From Elusimicrobia bacterium HGW-Elusimicrobia-2 (GTDB lineage: Bacteria > CG03), in the NCBI GenBank assembly GCA_002841685.1, contig PHAM01000054.1, positions 1-11,941 of the forward strand: DNA of 11,941 bases, written 5' to 3'. The notes beneath the pieces are model-generated. The model did no database searches. It was given only the letters and a program-made list of their open reading frames with translations, and was not told where the DNA came from. Position numbers and translations under genes: made by a program. Each line of letters begins with the position of its first letter. Position 1 is the stretch's first letter. Positions 1-7,199 of the stretch are shown piece after piece.

Positions 1-2
1 CC

Positions 3-461
3 ACGGATTGCGTGGACGGAATAGTGGCCCGCCGCAGAAAAGAGGTGACGGTTCTCGGCGAATTCATGGACCCCCTTGCCGATAAACTTCTTGTGACATC
101 AGCGCTGGTTTATTTTACGACTGTTGAATGGCTCCATGTGTACTGGTGGATGGTCGTGACGATCATATCCAGGGAATTCATCATATCCGGGCTCAGGGTG
201 CTGGCGGCGCGGCGGAAAATATCCATACCCGCGCTGATTTCAGGCAAGGTGAAGACGACGGTACAGCTGACGGCTGTAATCACGACGCTTCTGATAATAC
301 TGCTCCGGAGCGCCGCGGGCAAATGGAAATTTTATTACGGATGGCTTGATTTTGTTTATGAGCTTCCCATGTATCTGATGCTCTTTGCCGTGGCATCCAC
401 AATCTACAGCGGCGTCAGGTATATCAAAAAATATTTTTATCTGTTCGGAGAGGATATTTGA
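3..461 (+). CDS. pgsA: CDP-diacylglycerol--glycerol-3-phosphate 3-phosphatidyltransferase, 5' end outside window
   Basis: Membrane enzyme that transfers a phosphatidyl group from CDP-diacylglycerol to glycerol-3-phosphate, giving phosphatidylglycerophosphate, the committed step to phosphatidylglycerol and cardiolipin. The frame is open to the window edge. It contains the complete CDP-alcohol phosphotransferase signature: D-x2-DG-x2-AR-x8-G-x3-D-x3-D, read as DCVDGIVAR, then G, then DPLAD. The first Asp is encoded at 6-8, so the GTG at 12 lies inside the catalytic motif and cannot be the start; the N-terminal part is missing from this window. Hydrophobic stretches after the motif (around WLHVYWWMVVTII and TAVITTLLIILL) fit the multi-span membrane topology. 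The C-terminus is complete, with TGA at 459-461. The partner gene for the next step, pgpA, lies downstream but is separated by an unrelated Bro-N gene. Family assignment is very secure. Confidence 0.95.
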   Translation, partial: TDCVDGIVARRRKEVTVLGEFMDPLADKLLVTSALVYFTTVEWLHVYWWMVVTIISREFIISGLRVLAARRKISIPALISGKVKTTVQLTAVITTLLIILLRSAAGKWKFYYGWLDFVYELPMYLMLFAVASTIYSGVRYIKKYFYLFGEDI

Positions 462-476
462 ATTTAAAATAATTTT

Positions 477-1361
477 ATGCAAAAAATGAACAAGAAACAG
501 CTCGCAATTTTTGAAGGCCGAAAAATTCGCCGACTTTGGGATGAGGAAAAACAAAAGTGGTATTTTTCGGTAATTGATATTATTGCTGTTCTTACTGAAC
601 AGCCCGATTTTAAAAAATCTAAAAGTTACTGGACAACACTTAAAAGCCGCCTGAAAAATGAAGGGAGTGAGTTGGTCACAAAATGTGACCAACTCAAATT
701 GCAATCTGCTGACGGAAAATTTTACAAAACCGATGTCGCGGATGTGGAAACATTGTTGCGCCTTATTCAATCTGTGCCAAGTCCAAAAGCTGAACCGGTT
801 AAACTTTGGCTTGCCAAAGTCGGCTATGAACGAATGCAGGAAATAAGCGATCCGGAGAAAGCGCTTAATCGCGGACGGGATTATTGGCAAAGAATGGGGC
901 GAAGCAAAAAATGGATTCAGCAAAGAATGATGGGCCAGGAAATCAGAAATAAATTGACGGATTACTGGAAAGACAATGAAGTTAAAGAAAAAGACGGATA
1001 TGCCATTTTGACAAATATTATCCATCAGGAATGGAGCGATCTGTCCATTAAAGAACACAAGAATTTAAAAAGGTTGAAAACACAAAATTTGCGCGATCAT
1101 ATGACAGATGCGGAATTGGTTTTTACGGCCTTGGCGGAACTGTCCACCCGTCAGATTGCCGAATCTATGAAAACCAAAGGATTGGAAAAAAATAAAATTC
1201 CAGCCAGAAAAGGCGGTCGCATTGCCAAAAATGCGCGAAAAGAATTGGAGAATAAAACGGGTAAAAAAATTGTGAGCGGAGAAAGTTTTTTACAATTCCC
1301 CAAAAGTAATAAAAAATTAAATGAAAAAATTAAGGGAGTAAGGGAGAGGGATTATGAATAA
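477..1361 (+). CDS. Bro-N / DinD-like DNA-binding protein (phage antirepressor family)
   Basis: A 294-residue protein. The first roughly 120 residues look like a BRO family N-terminal domain (IRRLWDEEKQKWYFSVIDII, then SYWTTLKSRL and TDVADVETLLRLIQSVPSPKAEP, which I quote in parts). The remainder resembles the DinD/antirepressor C-terminal region, with IKEHKNLKRLKTQNLRDHM, ELSTRQIAESM and a GGRIAKNARKELE stretch. Such proteins occur in phages, as SOS-inducible DinD, and as solitary chromosomal genes; most have no known role. The ATG at 477 has no clear Shine-Dalgarno; the ATG at 486 is an alternative. The gene is more AT-rich than pgsA and pgpA on either side (for example 17/60 G+C at 961-1020). 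Its last 8 nt overlap the pgpA start, and it carries the pgpA ribosome binding site within its 3' end. I infer an insertion into a pgsA-pgpA operon. The target of the protein is unknown. Confidence 0.85.
   Translation: MQKMNKKQLAIFEGRKIRRLWDEEKQKWYFSVIDIIAVLTEQPDFKKSKSYWTTLKSRLKNEGSELVTKCDQLKLQSADGKFYKTDVADVETLLRLIQSVPSPKAEPVKLWLAKVGYERMQEISDPEKALNRGRDYWQRMGRSKKWIQQRMMGQEIRNKLTDYWKDNEVKEKDGYAILTNIIHQEWSDLSIKEHKNLKRLKTQNLRDHMTDAELVFTALAELSTRQIAESMKTKGLEKNKIPARKGGRIAKNARKELENKTGKKIVSGESFLQFPKSNKKLNEKIKGVRERDYE
668..696. repeat. perfect 13-bp inverted repeat inside the Bro-N gene
   Basis: Arms TGAGTTGGTCACA (668-680) and its exact reverse complement (684-696) are separated by AAA. The palindrome lies within codons for residues around ELVTKCDQL of the Bro-N protein. 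It could be an operator for a DNA-binding protein, possibly the gene's own product, or an RNA hairpin; nothing here proves either. Confidence 0.8.
1341..1350 (+). promoter_or_regulatory. ribosome binding site for pgpA within the Bro-N 3' end
   Basis: AGGGAGAGGG lies 3 nt before the ATG at 1354 (GGAG core at 1343-1346, about 7 nt away). It is one of the few strong Shine-Dalgarno sequences in this cluster. It lies inside the last codons of the Bro-N gene, so translation of pgpA is likely coupled to, or at least read together with, the inserted gene. Confidence 0.6.
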
Positions 1362-1815
1362 AGTGATCAAATTTCTGGCGACGGGTTTCGGGGTTTCCCG
1401 TTTCGCGCCGCATCCCGGGGAAGGGACTATAGGCACGCTCGTTGGCGTTGTTATTTTTGTGTTATGGCCTGATTCAAGGCTTTATCCGAACGGGTTCTGG
1501 CTGCTTTTGATCTTAGGCCTTACGCTGGGAGTTTATGTGGCGGGCAAAGCCGAGGAAATATTCGCGCAGAAAGACTGCCCGCGCATAGTTATAGACGAGA
1601 TAATGGGTTTCCTCATCGCGGCGGCGTTTCTTCCCAAAACTTTCTGGATGATCTTTTCGGCTTTTATACTGTTCCGCATTTTTGACGGCCTCAAGCCCGG
1701 CCCGGTGAGGTTCGCCGAGAAATTTTCGGGCGGCTGGGGGATAATGGGCGACGATATTGTCGCGGGAATATTCGCGAACATCATAATGCAGATCGTGGTG
1801 TTCCGTTTCTTTTAA
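1354..1815 (+). CDS. pgpA: phosphatidylglycerophosphatase A
   Basis: Integral-membrane phosphatase that removes the phosphate from phosphatidylglycerophosphate (the PgsA product) to give phosphatidylglycerol. It has 153 residues, within the usual family size. Family motifs appear in order: the N-terminal GFGVSRFAPHPGEGTIGT (normally ending PGTxG), IDEIMG with D81-E82, FRIFDGLKPGPV, and GGWGIMGDD with D133-D134. The acidic and Lys/Pro residues of these motifs form the metal and phosphate site in the family. Hydrophobic segments between them fit several membrane spans. The ATG at 1354 is chosen because it is preceded by AGGGAGAGGG and starts directly before the conserved region; it overlaps the Bro-N stop by 8 nt. 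aspS follows after 3 nt. The GEGT in place of PGT is a minor family variation. Confidence 0.93.
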   Translation: MNKVIKFLATGFGVSRFAPHPGEGTIGTLVGVVIFVLWPDSRLYPNGFWLLLILGLTLGVYVAGKAEEIFAQKDCPRIVIDEIMGFLIAAAFLPKTFWMIFSAFILFRIFDGLKPGPVRFAEKFSGGWGIMGDDIVAGIFANIIMQIVVFRFF

Positions 1816-1818
1816 AAC

Positions 1819-3537
1819 ATGAAAGCGCTGTCAGTCAATTCCATCAACACCGGATATGAGAGGAGGGAAATTGAACTTTCGGGCTGGATAGATTCCATCC
1901 GGGACCACGGCGGTGTCATGTTCGCCGATCTGAGAAACCGCTCGGGCAAAATACAGCTTGTGTTCGACGCTTCCAACAAAGGCGGGGATTACAGCGGTGC
2001 CGTGGCTGCTCTTCGCGCCGAATTCGTGGTGAGGGTGAAAGGAACAGTCTCCAAAAGGCCGGAAGATGCCGTGAATAAAAAAATTCCCACCGGAGAAGTA
2101 GAGCTGAAAGTGATGTCTTTTGAGATCCTCAACGAGGCTCTTCCTCTGCCTTTTTATCCCGGCGAGAAAGTGGGTGATGAGGCGGCTTTGAAATACAGGT
2201 TTCTGGATCTGAGGGGCCCTGATATGATGAGTAACCTCGAGGCCGTTGACAGGATAATGAGGATAACGAGGGAATACTTCGCGCAGCTCGGTTTCTGGGA
2301 TGTGCCCACACCGATGCTGACTAAATCAACGCCGGAAGGCGCCCGGGATTATCTTGTCCCCTCCCGCACAAAGGCCGGTTCATTTTTCGCCCTCCCGCAG
2401 TCGCCGCAGCTTTTTAAACAGGTGCTCATGGCCTCGGGAGTTGAGCGTTATTATCAGATAACAAGGTGTTTCAGGGACGAGGATCTGAGAGCGGACCGTC
2501 AGCCGGAATTCACGCAGATAGACATGGAGATGTCTTTCGCGTCTTCTACCGATATAATGGAAACCGTTTGGGATCTCGTTGAGAAGATATTCGCGGCCTT
2601 TGATCACAAACTGCCGCAAGCCCTTTTTATGAAATTTGAAGAGGCCATGGCCTCATACGGTTCTGACAAGCCCGACCTGAGCCTGAACATAGGGCTGCTT
2701 TCGGATATAACAGAGATCTTCAGGAAGAGCGAATTCAAGGTTTTCAGCTCGTCCGTAGAGAAGGGCAATAAAATAGCGGCATTCCTGTGCGCGGGGGATT
2801 TTTCGAGAAAAGAGCTTGATGACGCTGTGGAAGACGCCAAAAAGCTTGGCGCCGGAGGGCTTGTCTGGATAAAGAAAAGCGGCGATGAACTCAAAAGCCC
2901 CGTGGTCAAAATCTTTAGTGACGAGGAAAAAAACGCCCTGAGGAAAAAATTTCCCGGCGACGGGGTGATATTCGCCGGAAGTACGGGGGATTCTTTTTGC
3001 CTCATGGGAGAATTGAGAAAGATTTTCGCGCTCAGAAGAGGGATGAAAAAAGAGGGCTTTTTCCCTGTTTGGGTCGTCGAGGCCCCGCTTTTTGAGAAAA
3101 ACGCCCAGGGCCGGCTCCAGGCGGTGCATCATCCTTTCACGGCGCCGATAGGGGATATATTCGCCGATGACCCGCGATCTCTTAAATCCCATTCCTATGA
3201 TCTTGTTATAAACGGAGAGGAGATCGGCGGCGGTTCGGTCAGGATTCACAAAGCCAGAGAGCAGATAAAAGTTTTTGAGATCATGGGAATAAGCGAGGCC
3301 GAATACCGCGAAAAATTCGGCTTTCTTCTAGACGCTCTTTCTTATGGATGCCCTCCTCACGGCGGTTTTGCCCTAGGCATGGAAAGGCTGGCGGTGAAAC
3401 TCCTCGGCCTGGATTCAATAAGAGACGTTATCGCTTTTCCGAAAACTCAGAACGCTTTCTGCCCGCTGACCCACGCGCCTGATGTTGTCTCGGAGCGTCA
3501 GCTGCGTGAACTCGGCCTGAAGCTGGCGGATGAATGA
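1819..3537 (+). CDS. aspS: aspartate--tRNA ligase, likely non-discriminating (Asp/Asn)
   Basis: Class IIb aminoacyl-tRNA synthetase that charges tRNA-Asp with aspartate in the cytosol. It has 572 residues, slightly below the usual bacterial length of about 590. The OB-fold anticodon-binding domain covers roughly residues 1-105 (ELSGWIDSIRDHGG). The catalytic core has QSPQ, motif 2 (FRDEDLRADRQPEFTQID, residues 218-235) and motif 3 (GFALGMERL, residues 516-524). The bacterial GAD insertion domain lies in between (about 285-425). The HHPFTAP stretch and the C-terminal RDVIAFPKTQ are also typical. His30 in the DHGG loop is the residue I recall as typical of non-discriminating enzymes that also make Asp-tRNA-Asn; discriminating enzymes carry Leu. 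No Shine-Dalgarno precedes the ATG at 1819, 3 nt after the pgpA stop, so translational coupling is likely. Confidence 0.95.
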   Translation: MKALSVNSINTGYERREIELSGWIDSIRDHGGVMFADLRNRSGKIQLVFDASNKGGDYSGAVAALRAEFVVRVKGTVSKRPEDAVNKKIPTGEVELKVMSFEILNEALPLPFYPGEKVGDEAALKYRFLDLRGPDMMSNLEAVDRIMRITREYFAQLGFWDVPTPMLTKSTPEGARDYLVPSRTKAGSFFALPQSPQLFKQVLMASGVERYYQITRCFRDEDLRADRQPEFTQIDMEMSFASSTDIMETVWDLVEKIFAAFDHKLPQALFMKFEEAMASYGSDKPDLSLNIGLLSDITEIFRKSEFKVFSSSVEKGNKIAAFLCAGDFSRKELDDAVEDAKKLGAGGLVWIKKSGDELKSPVVKIFSDEEKNALRKKFPGDGVIFAGSTGDSFCLMGELRKIFALRRGMKKEGFFPVWVVEAPLFEKNAQGRLQAVHHPFTAPIGDIFADDPRSLKSHSYDLVINGEEIGGGSVRIHKAREQIKVFEIMGISEAEYREKFGFLLDALSYGCPPHGGFALGMERLAVKLLGLDSIRDVIAFPKTQNAFCPLTHAPDVVSERQLRELGLKLADE

Positions 3538-3892
3538 AGCGCTGAAGTCCGCCCGTCTTTATAATAAGGACGGCGAATGCCTTTTAAGCAAGGTTGAAAT
3601 AGCCGATACATTCCGGGCCCGCTTCAGGGGCCTGCTGGGAAGAACCCGGATAGAAAAAGATTACGGCCTTCTTCTGGTTCCCTGCGAATCCATACACATG
3701 TTTTTCATGAAGTTCGCCATAGATGTTTTTTTTCTTAAAGAGCGTAACGGCTCATACGAGATCGCGAGCACGGCGCGAAATGTAAAGCCCTGGCGCATGG
3801 CATTAGCCCCCCGGGGCACAGATGCCGTTCTTGAAACCGCGCCCGGCGCTATGAGCGCGGCGCGCTCCGGCGATATTATTACAATAAGCTAA
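3530..3892 (+). CDS. DUF192 family protein
   Basis: A small 120-residue protein that covers nearly the whole DUF192 domain. The conserved pattern is present: the RFRGLLGR segment near residues 32-39, the GLLLVPCESIHMFFMKFAID segment (the family's usual GMLF...WM.n..ipLD), then a VFFL strand and a C-terminal ETAPGAMSAARSGDII. The family has a small beta-rich fold and no established biochemical function. There is no signal peptide here, although many relatives are exported, so this copy is probably cytosolic. The ATG at 3530 overlaps the aspS stop by 8 nt. It ends the first gene cluster; no convincing intrinsic terminator is visible after its stop. Confidence 0.85.
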   Translation: MNEALKSARLYNKDGECLLSKVEIADTFRARFRGLLGRTRIEKDYGLLLVPCESIHMFFMKFAIDVFFLKERNGSYEIASTARNVKPWRMALAPRGTDAVLETAPGAMSAARSGDIITIS

Positions 3893-3919
3893 AGCCCGGC
3901 AAAAATCTATTCCGTACCA

Positions 3920-3948
3920 TTGCTAAAAGTCTGAAAATCTAATAAAAT
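3920..3948 (+). promoter_or_regulatory. predicted promoter of tRNA-Glu
   Basis: TTGCTA (3920-3925) and TAAAAT (3943-3948) are separated by 17 nt, and the tRNA begins 17 nt after the -10 box. The same boxes and spacing recur before tRNA-Ser at 7158-7186, which supports both calls. It probably also drives the methyltransferase and helicase downstream, since no other promoter is evident before 4056. Confidence 0.5.
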
Positions 3949-3965
3949 GCCAGCCTGAATTTAAT

Positions 3966-4037
3966 GGCGCATTCGTCTAACGGTTAGGACGCCGCCCTCT
4001 CAAGGCGGTAGTACGAGTTCGATTCTCGTATGCGCTA
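3966..4037 (+). tRNA. tRNA-Glu (anticodon CTC)
   Basis: The cloverleaf folds by eye. The acceptor stem GGCGCAT pairs with ATGCGCT (4030-4036) with a G-U first pair. The D arm begins GTCT. The anticodon stem CCGCC/GGCGG (3992-3996, 4004-4008) encloses CTCTCAA with anticodon CTC at 3999-4001, reading GAG. The T arm is ACGAG-TTCGATT-CTCGT, and the discriminator is A4037. The 3' CCA is not encoded (CAA follows), unlike tRNA-Ser downstream, so it would be added by the CCA-adding enzyme. The methyltransferase gene starts 18 nt downstream. Confidence 0.93.
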
Positions 4038-4055
4038 CAAAAATATAAAAATTTT

Positions 4056-5219
4056 ATGGAAGACAATACGACAATGGATAGCGCCAACACACAGATGTGC
4101 CCTCACTTCCGACGCTGCGGCGGCTGCTCGTGGCTGGACATCCCGTACGAGGAGCAGCTCGCGAACAAACGCGCCACACTTGAACAGAATCTCGCGCCCT
4201 TTGTTCATTGCGAAAAAGAAGAGCTGATACCCGCTCTGGATCAATTCTATTACAGGAACAAGATGGAATTTACTTTCGGCGGAACAGTCGAGGAACCTCT
4301 CATAGGCCAGCATTACAAGGGCTCTTTCCACAGGATAGAGAATCTCACGCGCTGCCTTCTTTTTGACAGGCGCATAGGCGGGGTGCTGGATAAGGTGCGG
4401 AAATACGCCAAAGCCGGGGCTCTTGAGCCCTATGATCCGAAAACGCACGCGGGTTTTCTCAGACATTTGAAGGTGCGGTGTTCCAAGACCGACGACGAGA
4501 TGATGATAATCCTTGTCACCGCCGCAGAGTTCGCTAAAGCGGGGGAGTTCGCGAAGATCTTTGAGGAATTCCCTTTTATCAAGAGCGTTTATTACGGCAT
4601 CAACTCGCGGCTGTCCGACATTGCCGACTGCGAAAAACTTTTTCTTTTGAGCGGAAAGGAATACCTCGCCGAGAATATGGACGGCACCTCTTTCATGATC
4701 TCTCCCGAATCTTTTTTCCAGCCCAACACGATGATGAGCGCGATGATGTACGGGAAGGCCCGCGAGATGATGGATCTCACCGGTGACGAATATGTGCTCG
4801 ACCTTTACAGCGGCTCCGGCGGTATGGGGCTTTATATAGCCAGAAACATCAAATACCTTTACAGCATAGAGATCCAGAACGAGTCGGTGGAGATAATGAA
4901 AAAAAATCTCTCCTCAAACGGAATAGAGAACGCCGAACCGATATGCGGCGATGTGAAAACCGCTCTGGCGCTGATACGCCGTAAGAGTTTTGATTACGCC
5001 ATCCTGGATCCGCCCAGGTCCGGCATGAGCAAAAAAGCCATAAGAAGAGTCGCGTTGAAGGACATAAATAAGATACTGTTTTTCTCATGCAAGATAGAGA
5101 CCGGCGTCCAGAACCTCATTGAGTTCGGGAAATACGGCTACAAAGTAACGAGGGCAATACCCTTTGACATGTTCCCCAACACGCCTTTTATGGAAACGGT
5201 TTTTCTGCTTTCCAGATGA
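4056..5219 (+). CDS. RlmD/TrmA-family RNA (uracil-C5) methyltransferase
   Basis: SAM-dependent enzyme expected to methylate C5 of a uridine in 23S rRNA or tRNA. It has 387 residues. Four cysteines, C15, C21, C24 (CPHFRRCGGC) and C100 (LTRC), match the [4Fe-4S] cluster motif of RlmD/RlmC. The Rossmann core has VLDLYSGSGGMG (D249) and DPPRSGM (from D318). The catalytic Cys is C345 in FFSCKIET, where most relatives have SCNPxT. The general base is E380 in TPFMETVFLL, where most have HVE. No TRAM domain precedes the cysteines, so it is closer to the short RlmC-like members. The ATG at 4056 has no Shine-Dalgarno; the ATG at 4074, with GGAAG 11 nt upstream, is a credible alternative. It overlaps the helicase gene by 4 nt. 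The exact target uridine cannot be assigned. Confidence 0.85.
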   Translation: MEDNTTMDSANTQMCPHFRRCGGCSWLDIPYEEQLANKRATLEQNLAPFVHCEKEELIPALDQFYYRNKMEFTFGGTVEEPLIGQHYKGSFHRIENLTRCLLFDRRIGGVLDKVRKYAKAGALEPYDPKTHAGFLRHLKVRCSKTDDEMMIILVTAAEFAKAGEFAKIFEEFPFIKSVYYGINSRLSDIADCEKLFLLSGKEYLAENMDGTSFMISPESFFQPNTMMSAMMYGKAREMMDLTGDEYVLDLYSGSGGMGLYIARNIKYLYSIEIQNESVEIMKKNLSSNGIENAEPICGDVKTALALIRRKSFDYAILDPPRSGMSKKAIRRVALKDINKILFFSCKIETGVQNLIEFGKYGYKVTRAIPFDMFPNTPFMETVFLLSR

Positions 5220-7135
5220 GGCCTCTGGATCTTGAGGATAACCTGAATCCCGGGCAGCTGGACGCTGTCGAGCACACCGAAGGCCCCGTCCTTGTCCTTG
5301 CCGGAGCGGGCACGGGGAAGACCAGGGTCATCACCTACAGGATAGCCAATCTCGTCGCGCGGGGTGTGCCCCCGGAGAAAATACTCGCCGTCACCTTCAC
5401 CAACAAGGCGGCGGGAGAGATGAAGGAAAGGGTGCTGAACCTCGTCGGGGATGTGGCCGGGGCGCTGTGGGTCTCCACCTTTCATTCTTTCGCCCTGAGG
5501 GTGCTGAGGATTGAATACCAGGTTTACGGTTTGCGATGGGACTTCAGTATTTTTGACGAGACCGACCAGCGGAATCTCATGAAACAGATACTGAAAGAAC
5601 AGGGTCTGGATGAAAAAATAAAACCCCGGACGGCGCTTTACTACATTGACATAGCCAAAGGGAAGCTCCTGGATTCGCAGAGCCCCTCGCTCTACACACT
5701 TTTTGAGGACGGCTCCGTCGGGGGGCTCGTCGAGGTGTACAGGGCCTATCAGAAGGCACTGAAGAAGAACAACGCGAAGGATTTCAGCGACCTGCTGCTG
5801 GATCTGATAATATTTTTCAAGGAACATCCCGACGCTCTTCTCAGGTATCAGGAGCAGTTCAGCCACATACTCGTGGACGAATATCAGGACACGAATTACG
5901 CGCAGTACTTCCTCGTCAAGGAGCTGGCCAAAAAGAGCAGGAATCTCTGCGTTGTGGGGGATGACGACCAGGCAATATATTCCTGGCGCGGGGCCAATGT
6001 GGACAACATAAAGAATTTTGAGAAGGACTGGCCCGACTGCGCGGTCGTCACGCTTGAGGAGAATTACCGCTCCACGGCCCATATACTCAACGCCGCCACG
6101 GCCGTCATAAACGAGGCCTCGACAAGGCGGGTAAAAAAACTGTGGACGAGGAAAGAGGGCGGCGAAGATGTGAGGGTGGCGATGTTCAGCCGCGATATTT
6201 CCGAGGCCAAGGGCATTGCCGAGGAAATAATGAGTTACACCGATTCTAATTATGATTACAGTGATATCGCGATTTTTTACAGGACCAACGCGCAGTCGCG
6301 GATATTTGAGGAAACGTTCAGGCGGTGCGGCATACCCTACAAGATCATAGGCGGCACGGGTTTCTATGAGAGAAAAGAGATCAAGGACGCCCTCGCTTAT
6401 CTTTATGTGATACTGAACCGCCACGATGACTGGCACCTCAGCAGGATCATCAACATTCCCCCGCGCGGAATGGGGAAGAAAACAAAGGGCATGGACGCTC
6501 TTTCAAGGATTGCTTCAGAAAAAGGTTTAAGTTTATTTGACGCTTTGAAAGAGCTGATAGAACACGGCCCTCTCAGCGCCGCGACAAAGAACAGGCTGAA
6601 GAATTTCTCCGGAAATGTGCTCAGGTGGCATGAGATGATGGATTCCATGCAGGGCTTTGAGTTCGTCAAAAGAGTGCTGGATGAGTCCGGCTATGTGCCG
6701 CTGCTTGAGGCCTCGGGGAATTTTGACGCCAAGGACCGTCTTCAGAACCTTCAGGAGCTCGTCAACGCCGTGCGCTCCCACGAGGAGGAGTCCGGCCAGA
6801 GCATAAGGGATTTTCTTTACGACATATCTCTCATCAGGGAGAGGGACGGGAAGAATTTCCATGAAAAAGGCGTCAGCCTCATGACGCTGCATCTGTGCAA
6901 GGGGCTCGAGTTCCCTGTCGTGTTTTTGACCGGCATGGAAGAAGGGCTTCTTCCTTACGGCGACGATTTCAGCGATGTGGACGGGATGGAGGAGGAAAGG
7001 CGCCTCTGCTATGTCGGGATGACGAGGGCGAAGGAAGTCCTCAACCTCACCTCGTCCATGAGCCGGCGGCTCTGGGGCAGGTGGATCTACCACACGCCAT
7101 CCCGCTTTCTGAAAGACACTGGCCTCGTAAAGTAG
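5216..7135 (+). CDS. uvrD: UvrD/PcrA/Rep-family superfamily 1A DNA helicase
   Basis: ATP-dependent 3'-5' DNA helicase for repair or replication restart. All SF1A motifs are present: Q motif (LNPGQLDAV, Q14), Walker A AGAGTGKT (29-36), motif Ia (TFTNKAAGEM), motif II with D221-E222 (VDEYQDT), motif III (VGDDDQAIYSWRGA), motif IV (LEENYRST), motif V (TLHLCKGLEF, from T557) and motif VI (CYVGMTRAKE, about 598-606). It is 639 residues long, shorter than UvrD/PcrA (about 720) and nearer to Rep. It ends about 35 residues after motif VI, so the C-terminal tail that in UvrD/PcrA carries the RNA polymerase interaction is absent. Motif V reads HLCKG where HSAKG is usual. The ATG at 5216 overlaps the methyltransferase stop in an ATGA junction. 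UvrD, PcrA and Rep cannot be separated by eye. Confidence 0.9.
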   Translation: MRPLDLEDNLNPGQLDAVEHTEGPVLVLAGAGTGKTRVITYRIANLVARGVPPEKILAVTFTNKAAGEMKERVLNLVGDVAGALWVSTFHSFALRVLRIEYQVYGLRWDFSIFDETDQRNLMKQILKEQGLDEKIKPRTALYYIDIAKGKLLDSQSPSLYTLFEDGSVGGLVEVYRAYQKALKKNNAKDFSDLLLDLIIFFKEHPDALLRYQEQFSHILVDEYQDTNYAQYFLVKELAKKSRNLCVVGDDDQAIYSWRGANVDNIKNFEKDWPDCAVVTLEENYRSTAHILNAATAVINEASTRRVKKLWTRKEGGEDVRVAMFSRDISEAKGIAEEIMSYTDSNYDYSDIAIFYRTNAQSRIFEETFRRCGIPYKIIGGTGFYERKEIKDALAYLYVILNRHDDWHLSRIINIPPRGMGKKTKGMDALSRIASEKGLSLFDALKELIEHGPLSAATKNRLKNFSGNVLRWHEMMDSMQGFEFVKRVLDESGYVPLLEASGNFDAKDRLQNLQELVNAVRSHEEESGQSIRDFLYDISLIRERDGKNFHEKGVSLMTLHLCKGLEFPVVFLTGMEEGLLPYGDDFSDVDGMEEERRLCYVGMTRAKEVLNLTSSMSRRLWGRWIYHTPSRFLKDTGLVK

Positions 7136-7164
7136 TAAGCAATAGGAACCGTCCCCATTGCTTA
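7136..7164. repeat. 8-bp inverted repeat after the helicase gene
   Basis: TAAGCAAT (7136-7143) and ATTGCTTA (7157-7164) flank a 13-nt loop containing GGAACCGTCCCC. It starts immediately after the helicase stop. No T run follows, so it is a poor intrinsic terminator. The loop resembles, from memory, a REP-like sequence common in environmental genomes. Its 3' arm overlaps the -35 box proposed for tRNA-Ser. Confidence 0.6.
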
Positions 7165-7186
7165 AAGGCAATTAAAAAATTAAAAT
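7158..7186 (+). promoter_or_regulatory. predicted promoter of tRNA-Ser
   Basis: TTGCTT (7158-7163) and TAAAAT (7181-7186) are 17 nt apart, 13 nt before the tRNA. The arrangement copies that of tRNA-Glu (TTGCTA, 17 nt, TAAAAT). The -35 box lies in the 3' arm of the 7136-7164 inverted repeat. Confidence 0.45.
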
Positions 7187-7199
7187 GAGAGCCATTTAC

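Noticed and set aside
240-1058. Minus-strand ORF of 272 codons opposite pgsA and the Bro-N gene
   Set aside because: Antisense to genes with clear family motifs; its Phe/Ile-rich translation reflects AT-rich sense codons.
5138-6436. Long minus-strand ORF of 432 codons
   Set aside because: Lies opposite the 3' end of the methyltransferase and most of the helicase, both of which have complete motif sets. It has no recognisable domain and is an antisense shadow.
7136-7164. Hairpin after the helicase as an intrinsic terminator
   Set aside because: AT-rich stem, 13-nt loop and no T run after it; better described as a repeat.
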